DNA of 6,898 bases, taken from Paracoccaceae bacterium. Lineage in GTDB: Bacteria; Pseudomonadota; Alphaproteobacteria; Rhodobacterales; Rhodobacteraceae. Made by a program: the position numbers and the translations under genes. The notes beneath the pieces were generated by a model. That model ran no database searches. It was not told the DNA's origin and saw only the letters and a list, made by a program, of their open reading frames with translations. Positions within the stretch are counted from its first letter, which is position 1; every line of letters starts with the position of its first letter. The stretch lies in assembly GCA_004566265.1 (NCBI GenBank), contig SPLB01000385.1, positions 1 to 6,898 of the forward strand. The letters are read 5' to 3'. Below are positions 1 through 6,631 of this stretch, piece by piece.

Positions 1-114
1 GCCAAAGTCAAGGAAGACGGCGAAATCGAAGTGGAAATCGCAGAAGGCGTCAAAGTCCGTGTTGTGAAATCCACCATTGCCCAGGTTCTGAACAAAACCG
101 AACCTGCGAAGTGA
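1..114 (+). CDS. yajC: YajC, C-terminal end (partial, 5' end outside window)
   Basis: Frame 1 is open from the first base to the TGA at 112-114 and gives 37 residues: acidic and basic stretches, then VRVVKSTIAQVLNK and a short polar tail. This matches the soluble C-terminal part of YajC, the small single-span protein that associates with SecDF at the Sec translocon in the inner membrane. The family's membrane anchor and most of its beta-rich domain would lie upstream of the window. The gene stops 33 nt before secD on the same strand, the usual arrangement, so the two are probably co-transcribed. The assignment rests on the sequence pattern together with the secDF context; the fragment alone is too short to be decisive. 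Confidence 0.87.
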   Translation, partial: AKVKEDGEIEVEIAEGVKVRVVKSTIAQVLNKTEPAK

Positions 115-147
115 CGTCGCGCGTTAAGCTACGGTAAGGGCAGGGTA

Positions 148-1812
148 ATGCTGCAAATTGATACCTGGAAGAGGGTTCTCATCTGGCTCGCCTGTGTTGC
201 GGGCCTTTTGGCTGCCCTGCCAAACGCGTTTTATTCGCGTGTTGAACAACATAATGATGCGGTTGCGGCAATCGAATTGGGGGCGGACACGCCCGCAAAC
301 CAGACGATGGCCAATCAATGGCCGACCTGGATGCCTTCGGGTCTTGTGAACCTTGGTTTGGATTTGCGCGGTGGTGCGCATCTTCTAGCGGAAGTAAAGG
401 TCCAAGACGTCTATGAGGCGCGCATGGATGCACTCTGGCCAGAGGTGCGCAATGCGTTGCGCGGCGAGCGCGCCACCATTGGCACCTTCCGCCGCGATTC
501 CGAGGCCCCTGTGGACCAGATTCGCTTGCGGATCTCGCAGCCCGAAGGTCTGACGCAGGCCATGCAGATCCTGCGCGGTCTTGCTAACCCGATCCAAACG
601 CTGACGGGTGCGGGTGCCAATGACATTGAGATCATCGGCTCCGGCAACACCATTACCATTCAGCTGTCTGACGCCGAAAAGCTTGCCACCGATGATCGCA
701 CCGTGCGTCAGTCGCTGGAAATCATCCGCCGCCGGATCGACGAGGTTGGCACCCGCGAACCGACCATCCAACGTCAGGGGGCTGACCGCATTCTTATTCA
801 GGTGCCGGGCATTAGTTCTGCCGCGGAGCTGAAAAAGATCATTGGCACCACGGCGCAGTTGACCTTCAACCCGGTTGTGGGCCGTGCCTCTCGCGCGGAG
901 GAGCGCGCAGGCGTCGGCAATAAAGTGGTGCCGTCGCTGGACCAGCCCGGAACCTTCTACATTATTGAGGCTGCGCCGGTTGTGACGGGCGAAGAGCTGG
1001 TGGATGCGCAGCCTGCGTTTGATCAGAACGGTCGTCCGGCAGTGAACTTCCGTTTCAATACTTCTGGCGCGCGCAAATTCGGCGATTACACGCTTGAAAA
1101 CATCGGCCAGCCTTTTGCGATTGTGCTCGATGACGAGGTCATTTCGGCCCCCGTGATCCAATCGCACATTCCGGGCGGCTCCGGCATTATCACCGGGAAC
1201 TTCTCGGTCGAGGAAAGCACCAACCTGGCAATCCTGTTGCGCGCAGGCGCCCTGCCGGCAGAGCTTGAGTTTCTGGAAGAGCGCACCATCGGCCCGGAAC
1301 TGGGGCAGGACAGCATTGATGCCGGCCGTGTCGCCACCGCCGTGGCCTTTGTTGGCGTGCTGGTTTTTATGGTGTTAAGCTATGGTCTGTTCGGCATCTT
1401 CGCCAATGTGGCGCTGATCGTTAACGTCTGCCTTATCTTTGGTGTACTGAGCGCCATTGGCGGCACGCTGACCCTGCCGGGCATTGCGGGCATCGTGTTG
1501 ACGGTGGGTATGGCGGTGGACGCCAATGTGCTGATCTTTGAGCGTATCCGCGAAGAGATCAAATCGGGCCGTGGCCCAGCCCGCGCGATCGATGAAGGTT
1601 ACAACAAAGCGCTGAGCGCGATTGTGGATGCCAATATCACCACCTTCATCACCGCTGTGATCCTGTTTGCCATGGGGTCTGGCCCGGTGCGCGGCTTTGC
1701 GGTCACCCTGGGGCTGGGAATTGTGACATCTGTCTTCACCGCGATCTTTGTGACGCGCCTTTTGGTGGTGATGTGGTTTGAACGCCGCCGCCCGAAAACA
1801 ATCGAGGTTTAA
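148..1812 (+). CDS. secD: Protein translocase subunit SecD
   Basis: SecD is an inner-membrane subunit that, with SecF, uses the proton gradient to help pull exported proteins out of the SecYEG channel on the periplasmic side. The 554-aa product has one membrane span near residues 9-27, a large periplasmic part to about residue 393, and five spans in the last 160 residues. Family motifs are visible: LDLRGG (71-76), the block around RRRIDEVGTREPTIQRQG (194-211), LLRAGALPA (363-371), ERTIGPELGQDSI (378-390), and the span around VGMAVDANVLIFERIREE (453-470), whose Asp458 is in the conserved membrane motif of RND-type proteins. A second DANITT motif lies at 494-499. The length fits alphaproteobacterial SecD, which is shorter than the 615-aa E. 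coli protein. The ATG is preceded by AAGGG at 136-140, 7 nt upstream. secF follows after only 3 nt, which points to coupled translation. Confidence 0.98.
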   Translation: MLQIDTWKRVLIWLACVAGLLAALPNAFYSRVEQHNDAVAAIELGADTPANQTMANQWPTWMPSGLVNLGLDLRGGAHLLAEVKVQDVYEARMDALWPEVRNALRGERATIGTFRRDSEAPVDQIRLRISQPEGLTQAMQILRGLANPIQTLTGAGANDIEIIGSGNTITIQLSDAEKLATDDRTVRQSLEIIRRRIDEVGTREPTIQRQGADRILIQVPGISSAAELKKIIGTTAQLTFNPVVGRASRAEERAGVGNKVVPSLDQPGTFYIIEAAPVVTGEELVDAQPAFDQNGRPAVNFRFNTSGARKFGDYTLENIGQPFAIVLDDEVISAPVIQSHIPGGSGIITGNFSVEESTNLAILLRAGALPAELEFLEERTIGPELGQDSIDAGRVATAVAFVGVLVFMVLSYGLFGIFANVALIVNVCLIFGVLSAIGGTLTLPGIAGIVLTVGMAVDANVLIFERIREEIKSGRGPARAIDEGYNKALSAIVDANITTFITAVILFAMGSGPVRGFAVTLGLGIVTSVFTAIFVTRLLVVMWFERRRPKTIEV

Positions 1813-1815
1813 GAA

Positions 1816-2784
1816 ATGCGTCTGAAACTCGTCCCTGAAAAGACCTCTTTCGATTTCTTCAGCCGCTGGAAGCTGTGGCTGGGGGTGTCTTGTGTTCTGA
1901 TGCTTGTGGGCTTTGTATCCTTTGCCATTCAGGGCTTGAACTTCGGCATCGACTTCCGAGGTGGCACCACCATCCGCACCGAGGCCACCACTGAGATTGA
2001 CGTCGGCCAGTACCGCGCGGCAATTGCACCACTGGAACTGGGCGACGTTTCGATCACCGAAGTCTTTGACCCACAGTTCGCCGCCGACCAGCATGTCGCG
2101 ATGGTTCGCATACAGGCTCAGGCAGATGGCGAGGCGCTCAGCAGTGATGTGATTGCCGCTGTGCAATCTGCCTTGGATACGGTGGCGCCGGGGATCAAAT
2201 TCGTCTCGGTTGAAAGCGTTGGCCCGAAGGTCTCGGGAGAGCTGGTGAAGACCGCTGTTCTGGCGGTGCTGTTGGCGATTGGCGCGGTGCTCGTGTACAT
2301 CTGGCTGCGGTTTGAATGGCAATTTGCCGTTGGTGCCGTGGTGGCGCTTGTGCACGATGTGATCCTGACGATTGGTATCTTCTCAGAATTGCAGATTAAA
2401 TTCGACCTTGCGATCATCGCAGCACTGCTGACCATTGTTGGCTACTCGCTCAATGACACCGTGGTGGTCTTTGACCGCGTGCGAGAAAACCTGCGCCGCT
2501 ACAAGAAGAAGCCGCTGTCCGAGGTGCTAAACATATCGATCAATGAAACCCTCAGCCGGACGATGATGACATCCGTGACCACATTGTTGGCGCTGATCTC
2601 GCTCTATATTCTGGGCGGCGATGTGATCCGGGGCTTTGTATTCGCCATGATATGCGGCGTTGTCTTTGGAACCTACTCGTCGGTCTTTGTTGCGTCCACC
2701 ATCCTGTTGTGGCTGGGCGTCAAGAGGGACTGGTCAAAACCCTCGACCCCCACTGGCAATCAATTTGCCAATGTGGACGCATAA
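1816..2784 (+). CDS. secF: Protein translocase subunit SecF
   Basis: SecF is the partner of SecD in the proton-driven export complex. The 322-aa product (E. coli SecF is 323 aa) has a span near residues 20-39, a periplasmic domain of about 100 residues and five further spans. Visible motifs are GIDFRGG (44-50), ESVGPKVSGELVKTAV (133-148), LTIVGYSLNDTVVVFDRVRE (205-224) with Asp214 in the conserved membrane segment, and INETLSRTMMTSVTTL (242-257). The ATG lies 3 nt after the secD stop; its ribosome binding site, GAGG at 1804-1807, sits inside the last secD codons, so translation of the pair is probably coupled. A strong terminator hairpin begins 7 nt after the stop, suggesting that the yajC-secDF transcript mostly ends here. 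Confidence 0.98.
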   Translation: MRLKLVPEKTSFDFFSRWKLWLGVSCVLMLVGFVSFAIQGLNFGIDFRGGTTIRTEATTEIDVGQYRAAIAPLELGDVSITEVFDPQFAADQHVAMVRIQAQADGEALSSDVIAAVQSALDTVAPGIKFVSVESVGPKVSGELVKTAVLAVLLAIGAVLVYIWLRFEWQFAVGAVVALVHDVILTIGIFSELQIKFDLAIIAALLTIVGYSLNDTVVVFDRVRENLRRYKKKPLSEVLNISINETLSRTMMTSVTTLLALISLYILGGDVIRGFVFAMICGVVFGTYSSVFVASTILLWLGVKRDWSKPSTPTGNQFANVDA

Positions 2785-2790
2785 CACCCC

Positions 2791-2826
2791 AGGGTCTGCG
2801 GTTCATACTGCAGACCTTGTTCTTTT
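2791..2826 (+). terminator. Rho-independent terminator after secF
   Basis: The arm at 2791-2801 pairs with 2808-2818 in an 11-bp stem containing two G-T wobbles, with the six-base loop TTCATA. Its core is the perfect repeat GGTCTGC/GCAGACC. The T-rich stretch TTGTTCTTTT (2817-2826) overlaps the base of the stem and follows it. Stem, short loop and T tract in this order on the + strand, just after the secF stop, are the classic layout of an intrinsic terminator. It separates the sec genes from the 117-aa gene. Some read-through is possible because the T tract is interrupted. Confidence 0.8.
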
Positions 2827-2845
2827 GGCGCGAAGCATATTTATG
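2817..2845 (+). promoter_or_regulatory. Weak candidate promoter for the 117-aa gene
   Basis: TTGTTC at 2817-2822 could serve as a -35 element, with TTTATG at 2840-2845 as a poor -10 element after 17 nt. The supposed -10 lies in the only AT-rich patch between secF and the next gene. A promoter is expected here because an apparent terminator cuts the gene off from secF, but the match is poor and the -35 overlaps the terminator's T tract. Treat it as a location hint only. Confidence 0.2.
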
Positions 2846-2882
2846 CGCGCGGCAGAGCCTCGCCAACCCTCTTGCCGCGTGC
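2845..2882 (+). promoter_or_regulatory. Leader stem-loop upstream of the 117-aa gene
   Basis: The strands 2845-2857 and 2869-2882 pair in a 13-bp stem with one bulged T (2872), one G-T wobble and an 11-nt loop. The core is CGCGGCA/TGCCGCG. No T tract follows, so it is not a second intrinsic terminator. It lies between the secF terminator and the ribosome binding site of the 117-aa gene (GAGGAG, 2901-2906). If a promoter lies between the terminator and this stem, the stem would be in the 5' untranslated leader. A perfect 12-bp palindrome (GCATATTTATGC-type, arms 2835-2839 and 2842-2846) abuts it. I recognise no known riboswitch or leader class; a regulatory role is inferred. Confidence 0.4.
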
Positions 2883-2913
2883 TACCTCAGTCCCAGCAAC
2901 GAGGAGATCGCAA

Positions 2914-3267
2914 ATGCGCCTGAACGAAGTTCAATACACCGATGCCAAGCCCATAGACGGATATGGTCCGGGATTCTTTCGTGTCGGCGGCGATCTGTTC
3001 GAAGGCGCGATGCTGACCGATGCCACAGGACCACGCAACTGGGGCGGTTACACAGATGCCGAGCCTTTGTTGATTTTGGCAGGGCAGGTGGATGTGCTGT
3101 TCATCGGCACTGGCGCAGAAATCGCACATATCCCCACCGACCTACGCAGCACCCTTGAAGGTGCAGGTCTTGGGGTCGAGATCATGAATTCCCCCGCAGC
3201 CTGTCGCACTTATAATGTGCTCCTATCCGAGGGACGGCGCATTGCACTTGCGGCCCTTCCGGTCTGA
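2914..3267 (+). CDS. Mth938/NDUFAF3-domain protein, 117 aa
   Basis: The 117-aa soluble product has the pattern of the Mth938-like domain family: an N-terminal strand region followed by IDGYGPGFFRVGG (about residues 11-23), a central LLILAGQVDVLFIGTG segment and a C-terminal YNVLLSEGRRIALAALPV. In mitochondria the homologue NDUFAF3 helps assemble respiratory complex I; the bacterial role is not firmly established. I recall homologues sitting beside secDF in alphaproteobacteria, including a 117-codon ORF between secF and helA in Rhodobacter capsulatus, which matches the length here exactly. The chosen ATG has GAGGAG at 2901-2906, 7 nt upstream. An upstream in-frame start at 2872 would add 14 residues of unlikely composition and would lie inside the leader hairpin. 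The gene follows a terminator, so it probably has its own promoter. Confidence 0.88.
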   Translation: MRLNEVQYTDAKPIDGYGPGFFRVGGDLFEGAMLTDATGPRNWGGYTDAEPLLILAGQVDVLFIGTGAEIAHIPTDLRSTLEGAGLGVEIMNSPAACRTYNVLLSEGRRIALAALPV

Positions 3268-3395
3268 GGCTGCCTGCGTTGACACACGAAAGATGGGCCT
3301 TTTCCCGAGGTCGCCACCTGTGGTTGGATCCAGCGCCACCAAAAGCGCCGGAATATCGGGTCTCAAGGCGCTGAAGCAAAAGGATCGCCGGGTTT
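3268..3395 (+). other. Gap before ccmA with a possible 31-codon ORF (3279-3374)
   Basis: This 128-nt stretch holds no recognised gene. A frame starting with TTG at 3279 runs 31 codons to TGA at 3372-3374, 21 nt before ccmA. GAGG at 3266-3269 lies 9 nt upstream of the TTG and overlaps the stop of the previous gene, as in a coupled start. The peptide would be rich in Arg, Trp and Pro (for example WAFSRGRHLWLDPAPP). About half of its codons end in G or C, so codon use does not argue for coding. TTGACA at 3279-3284 also resembles a -35 box, but nothing like a -10 box lies 16-18 nt downstream. A BamHI-type 8-bp palindrome (TGGATCCA) is present. Function unknown; it may simply be untranslated spacer. 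Confidence 0.15.
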
Positions 3396-4010
3396 ATGAC
3401 ATTGCGGATCACTGATCTGAGCCTTGCACGCGGAGGTGTGCCGGTGCTTGCGGGGCTGAGCTTTACGCTTGCGCCCGGGCGCGCGTTGATCCTGCGCGGA
3501 CCCAATGGCGTCGGCAAGACAACCCTGCTGCGCACGGTCGCGGGGTTGCAGCCACCCCTGTCGGGCGCGATTGAAGGCGCAGAGGATCAGGTCGCCTATT
3601 GTGGTCATTCCGATGGTCTTAAGCTCGGCTTGACCGTGACCGAGAACCTCCGGTTTTGGGCACAGATCTTTGGGCAACGCGATATTGAGCCAGCGTTGCA
3701 GGCTTTTGCCCTCATTGGCTTGCACAATCGCCCTGCGGGGGGGCTGTCGGCAGGGCAGAAACGCCGTCTGGCGCTGGCGCGGATGATGGTCACCGGGCGC
3801 CGCATCTGGGTGCTTGATGAACCAACCGTGAGCCTTGATGCAGCTTCGGTGGCCCTGTTTGCCTCGGCTGTGGAGGCCCATCTGGCCACAGGTGGCGCGG
3901 CACTGCTGGCGACGCATATTGATCTTGGTCTCCAGGGGGACGTCCTAGACCTTGGGCCGTTCAAGGCCAAGGTGCCAGTTTCAGATGGGTTTGACGAGGT
4001 GTTCCTGTGA
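3396..4010 (+). CDS. ccmA: Haem exporter ATP-binding protein CcmA
   Basis: CcmA is the cytoplasmic ATPase of the CcmABCD complex, which uses ATP to release haem-loaded CcmE from CcmC during cytochrome c maturation. The 204-aa product is a single ABC domain of the family's usual size. Walker A is GPNGVGKTT (35-43), the signature is [13 protein letters not shown] (117-129), Walker B is IWVLDEPT (137-144) followed by the D-loop SLD (146-148), and the H-loop His is in ATHIDLG (His174). The VAYCGH segment (66-71) replaces the usual Q-loop glutamine, as is common in CcmA. The ATG is preceded by AAGGA at 3380-3384, 11 nt upstream, a rather long spacing. The stop overlaps the ccmB start. Known as helA in Rhodobacter. 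Confidence 0.97.
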   Translation: MTLRITDLSLARGGVPVLAGLSFTLAPGRALILRGPNGVGKTTLLRTVAGLQPPLSGAIEGAEDQVAYCGHSDGLKLGLTVTENLRFWAQIFGQRDIEPALQAFALIGLHNRPAGGLSAGQKRRLALARMMVTGRRIWVLDEPTVSLDAASVALFASAVEAHLATGGAALLATHIDLGLQGDVLDLGPFKAKVPVSDGFDEVFL

Positions 4011-4663
4011 TTGCGCTGCTTCTTCGCGACTTGCAGCTGGCCTTTCGCGCGGGCGGGGGATTTGGTCTGGGATTGGCGTTTTTCCTGATTGTTACAGTGA
4101 TGGTGCCGTTCTCTGTGGGGCCGAATTCCGCGACCTTGGGAACAATTGCGCCAGGCGTTCTGTGGTTGGGGGCTCTGTTGGCGTGCTTACTGTCGCTTGA
4201 CCGGCTTCTGGCGCTGGACTGGGAGGATGGCAGCCTCGATTTGCTGGCCACCGCACCGCTTCCGCTCGAGGGTGTTTTAGCGGTGAAAGCACTGGCGCAT
4301 TGGATGACGACGGGTTTGCCGCTTGTGCTGGCCGCACCTGTGCTGGGGGTGCTTTTGAACCTGGCACCAGACGGATTTGCATGGATCACCCTGTCGCTTT
4401 TGATCGGCACGCCTGCGTTGTCAATGATCGGCACCTTTGGGGCCGCTTTGACTGTTGGTCTGCGTCGGGGCGGGCTGCTGTTGTCTCTTTTGGTGATGCC
4501 GCTTTACGTCCCGACCCTGATTTTTGGGGCCGAGGCCGCCCGGCGGGGCGCGGCGGGCTTCGCCACGGAAACAGCGCTTCTGATGCTGGCGGGGATCACG
4601 GCTGGCACCCTAGCGTGCATGCCTTTTGCTGCGGCGGCAGTGCTGCGCGTCAATTTGCGCTAA
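4007..4663 (+). CDS. ccmB: Haem exporter membrane protein CcmB
   Basis: CcmB is the membrane subunit that pairs with CcmA in the CcmABCD haem-handling complex. The 218-aa product is very hydrophobic, with six likely spans near residues 18-37, 46-65, 101-119, 125-149, 157-174 and 188-212, and its length is close to E. coli CcmB. The cytoplasmic loop after span 2 carries [16 protein letters not shown] (65-80) and PLPLE (84-88), the best-conserved part of the family. Translation starts at GTG 4007, overlapping the ccmA stop by 4 nt (GTGA), with GAGG at 3996-3999 inside ccmA 7 nt upstream. This implies coupled translation and balanced CcmA:CcmB production. A 43-nt spacer separates it from ccmC. 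Known as helB in Rhodobacter. Confidence 0.96.
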   Translation: MIALLLRDLQLAFRAGGGFGLGLAFFLIVTVMVPFSVGPNSATLGTIAPGVLWLGALLACLLSLDRLLALDWEDGSLDLLATAPLPLEGVLAVKALAHWMTTGLPLVLAAPVLGVLLNLAPDGFAWITLSLLIGTPALSMIGTFGAALTVGLRRGGLLLSLLVMPLYVPTLIFGAEAARRGAAGFATETALLMLAGITAGTLACMPFAAAAVLRVNLR

Positions 4664-4706
4664 GGCAGCCATTGTGATGACACGTCGAGAGAGCTAAATA
4701 GCCATC

Positions 4707-5438
4707 ATGTCGATCTGGGAATATGCAAATCCAACGAAATTTCTGCGAACTTCCGCGCGTGTGATGCCGACCTTATGGGTGGCGTCTGCCGTGTTGATCA
4801 TTGGGGGCCTGATCTGGGGGTTCTTTTTTACGCCGGATGACTTTCGACAGGGGTCCACTGTAAAGATTATTTACCTGCATGTGCCTGCAGCTTTGATGGC
4901 GATAAATGCGTGGTTCATGATGTTGGTGGCCTCGTTGATCTGGGTGATCCGCCGTCATCACGTGAGCGCGCTTGCGGCCAAGGCTGCTGCACCCGTAGGC
5001 ATCGCCATGACACTGATTGCGCTGATCACCGGAGCGCTTTGGGGACAACCTATGTGGGGCACTTGGTGGGCTTGGGATCCGCGTCTGACGTCCTTTTTGG
5101 TTTTGTTTTTGTTCTACCTTGGCTACGTCGCGCTTTGGGAAGCAATCGACAATCCAGACACGGCAGCGGACCTGACATCCATCCTATGTCTGGTGGGCTC
5201 TGTCTTTGCGGTACTGTCGCGCTATGCGGTCAATTTTTGGAACCAGGGTCTGCATCAAGGCGCGTCGCTTTCGCTCGATGCCGAAAAAAACGTCGCTGAT
5301 ATTTTTGCCTATCCGTTGTGGACTTGCATGACTGGCTTCATCCTATTGTTCATCGTTTTGGTGCTGTACCGCACCGGCACCGAGATCCGCCAAAGACGCA
5401 TTCAAGCGCTTGTTGCCCGCGAAAAGCTGGAGGCATAA
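4707..5438 (+). CDS. ccmC: Haem-handling protein CcmC
   Basis: CcmC is the inner-membrane protein that binds haem through its periplasmic tryptophan-rich loop and attaches it to the chaperone CcmE. The 243-aa product (E. coli CcmC is about 245 aa) has six spans near residues 23-43, 58-80, 95-113, 128-147, 159-176 and 203-221. The WWD motif is WGTWWAWD (117-124). The two axial histidines of the family appear as His58 in IYLHVPAA and His183 in GLHQGASL. The start at ATG 4707 gives the expected MSIWEYANP N-terminus, although only a poor GAGAGAG ribosome binding site (4687-4693) is visible. Its stop overlaps the ccmD start by one base (TAATG). Known as helC in Rhodobacter. Confidence 0.97.
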   Translation: MSIWEYANPTKFLRTSARVMPTLWVASAVLIIGGLIWGFFFTPDDFRQGSTVKIIYLHVPAALMAINAWFMMLVASLIWVIRRHHVSALAAKAAAPVGIAMTLIALITGALWGQPMWGTWWAWDPRLTSFLVLFLFYLGYVALWEAIDNPDTAADLTSILCLVGSVFAVLSRYAVNFWNQGLHQGASLSLDAEKNVADIFAYPLWTCMTGFILLFIVLVLYRTGTEIRQRRIQALVAREKLEA

Positions 5439-5593
5439 TGCCTGAACTTGGAAAATACGCCGACACCGTGCTGTCCGCCTATGGCGCGTCATTGGCGCTT
5501 CTAATTGGCCTCGTGGTCTTGACACTGTGGCGCGGGCGCCGTGTGCAGGCGCAGTTGAAAGACGTCGAGCAAAGGAGACGCACTGATGGCTAA
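5438..5593 (+). CDS. ccmD: Haem exporter accessory protein CcmD
   Basis: CcmD is a small single-span membrane protein that stabilises the CcmABC-CcmE complex and is needed for release of holo-CcmE. The ATG at 5438 opens a 51-aa frame: MPELGKYADTVLSAYG, a hydrophobic span at about residues 16-31, then a basic cytoplasmic tail (WRGRRVQAQLKDVEQRRR). The conserved aromatic-plus-span layout, basic tail, size (R. capsulatus HelD, as I recall, is about 52 aa) and place between ccmC and ccmG support the call despite low similarity within the family. GGAGG at 5429-5433 is a strong ribosome binding site, 4 nt from the ATG. The start shares one base with the ccmC stop, and the last 8 nt overlap ccmG, so all three genes are probably translated together. 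It is easily missed by gene finders because the same frame is also open upstream. Confidence 0.92.
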   Translation: MPELGKYADTVLSAYGASLALLIGLVVLTLWRGRRVQAQLKDVEQRRRTDG

Positions 5594-6125
5594 AATCTCT
5601 CCGTTGATGGCGGCGCCGCTTCTGGTGTTTACTGGTTTTGTCGGACTTGCAATGATTGGTATGGGCCGCGAAGATCCTGACGCTTTGCCCTCTGCGCTGG
5701 CGGGGCGAGCGGCGCCGTCCATTGCCTTTGATGAGTTTCCGGACAAAAACGGTTTTGACGATTCCACATTGCGCGATGGTCAGGTCAAGCTGGTGAACTT
5801 CTGGGCGAGCTGGTGTGGCCCGTGCCGGGTTGAACATCCCAACCTGCAAGCGCTTGCGGAGGAAGGGATCGCGGTCTATGGCGTGAACTATAAGGACCAG
5901 CTGGGCAACGCCACAAGCTTCCTCGAAGAGCTTGGTGATCCTTATTCGGGGCTCCTGCGCGACGAAGGCGGGCGGCGGTCGATTGACTGGGGTCTCTACG
6001 GCGTGCCGGAAACCTATGTCATTGATGGTGAAGGCACTGTTGTTTTGCGCCACGCAGGGCCGGTGACCAAGCGCGTGATCCAGGAAGCACTGCGCGAAGC
6101 CATAGAAAAGGCTTCGACAAAATAG
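5586..6125 (+). CDS. ccmG: Thiol:disulfide interchange protein CcmG (DsbE/HelX)
   Basis: CcmG is a membrane-anchored periplasmic thioredoxin-like protein that keeps the cysteines of apocytochrome c CxxCH motifs reduced for haem ligation; it is itself reduced by CcdA or DsbD. The 179-aa product has an uncleaved N-terminal anchor (about 7-25), a linker with the family's P-x-A-L-x-G-R-x-A-P pattern (35-44), the active site WCGPC (Cys77 and Cys80), and the thioredoxin cis-proline in GVPET (Pro141). YGVNYKDQ (98-105) and the acidic stretch near DWGLYGV are also typical of CcmG. AAGGAG at 5572-5577 is 8 nt from the ATG, an excellent ribosome binding site within ccmD. This is the last gene of the ccm cluster; a hairpin lies 15 nt after its stop. 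Confidence 0.97.
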   Translation: MAKISPLMAAPLLVFTGFVGLAMIGMGREDPDALPSALAGRAAPSIAFDEFPDKNGFDDSTLRDGQVKLVNFWASWCGPCRVEHPNLQALAEEGIAVYGVNYKDQLGNATSFLEELGDPYSGLLRDEGGRRSIDWGLYGVPETYVIDGEGTVVLRHAGPVTKRVIQEALREAIEKASTK

Positions 6126-6140
6126 GCATATGGTTTCTTG

Positions 6141-6173
6141 AGCCCCCGATTTGTTCAGCCACTTTTGGGGGCT
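6141..6173 (+). terminator. Hairpin between ccmG and the convergent gene
   Basis: AGCCCCCGA (6141-6149) pairs with TTGGGGGCT (6165-6173) in a 9-bp stem with one G-T pair, around a 15-nt loop. It lies between ccmG and a gene on the opposite strand, where a shared terminator is expected. Neither strand has a T tract after the stem, so it is not a textbook intrinsic terminator. It may still protect mRNA 3' ends or act with Rho. Confidence 0.5.
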
Positions 6174-6269
6174 TGATCCGGTGTCATCACAGAGAATTTT
6201 TCCGTGACCCCAAGATTGGCTCGGTCAACGCGAGACCTTCCTAAATTGGAAACAGATCCGTGCGCTGTC

Positions 6270-6563
6270 CTACCCAATCGGTTCGGGATTGAAAATCTGG
6301 ACTTCTATTTCGTGTTGCAGAATGTCCCCCTGATTCCCAAAAGCGCCATCGTCGATAGCCGCGTTCATAAATGTATAAAACGCGTCTAGATGGGTCCATG
6401 TGCTGTAAGCCCGGATCAAACAGTCTTCCCGATTGGTGAAAAGCCGTGTTTCAAGACGATCAGGATTGGATAGGTCTGCGTCAATATAGCGACCTACTCT
6501 ATTGAGGACCTCGTCAAAGCGGTCCCGAATTGGAGTGTACGTGATGTGAATGGAAACGGTCAT
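6270..6563 (-). CDS. Small protein, possibly ABM-like ferredoxin fold, 97 aa
   Basis: The - strand frame from ATG 6563 to TAG 6270 gives 97 residues without membrane spans or signal peptide. The apparent layout is a first strand MTVSIHITYTP, an amphipathic helix (about 12-27), strands around ETRLF (38-42) and CLIRAYSTW (48-56), a helix HLDAFYTFMNAAI (58-70) and a last strand EIEVQIF (85-91). This order and the W-x-x-x-x-x-x-x-F segment resemble antibiotic biosynthesis monooxygenase-like (dimeric alpha-beta barrel) proteins, but no catalytic residue can be named, so no reaction is assigned. The frame continues upstream to a GTG at 6689, adding 42 residues of unlikely composition (Pro/Ser-rich), so the ATG is preferred although its ribosome binding site is poor. 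It runs convergent to ccmG, has lower GC than its neighbours and sits beside an IS remnant, suggesting transfer. Confidence 0.6.
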   Translation of the reverse strand: MTVSIHITYTPIRDRFDEVLNRVGRYIDADLSNPDRLETRLFTNREDCLIRAYSTWTHLDAFYTFMNAAIDDGAFGNQGDILQHEIEVQIFNPEPIG

Positions 6564-6631
6564 TTTAAGCGGACTCTGTGACTGAGAGAAGGGATGCGTT
6601 GGAAGACCCAAGGGGCTCAACCAGCGGGTGA

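Noticed and set aside
385..1167. 260-codon open frame on the - strand inside secD
   Set aside because: It is fully antisense to unmistakable secD; its product is rich in Arg, His and Asn with no recognisable domain, as expected of an antisense frame in GC-rich DNA.
1375..2355. 326-codon open frame on the - strand across secD and secF
   Set aside because: It is antisense to conserved motifs of both genes. The product is a His/Gln/Arg-rich, low-complexity sequence typical of a shadow frame.
2652..3158. 168-codon + strand frame spanning the end of secF, the terminator and the 117-aa gene
   Set aside because: It is out of frame with two well-supported genes, crosses a terminator, and has no family pattern.
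3279..3307. TTGACA as a -35 box of a ccmA promoter
   Set aside because: The hexamer is perfect, but the bases 16-18 nt downstream are C/G-rich (TTCCCG) with no -10-like element.
3215..3415. 66-codon + strand frame across the gap before ccmA
   Set aside because: It overlaps the end of the 117-aa gene and the start of ccmA, has no ribosome binding site at its start, and shows no recognised domain.
6204..6389. 61-codon + strand frame starting with GTG
   Set aside because: It overlaps the better-supported - strand 97-aa gene, lacks a ribosome binding site, and has no family pattern.
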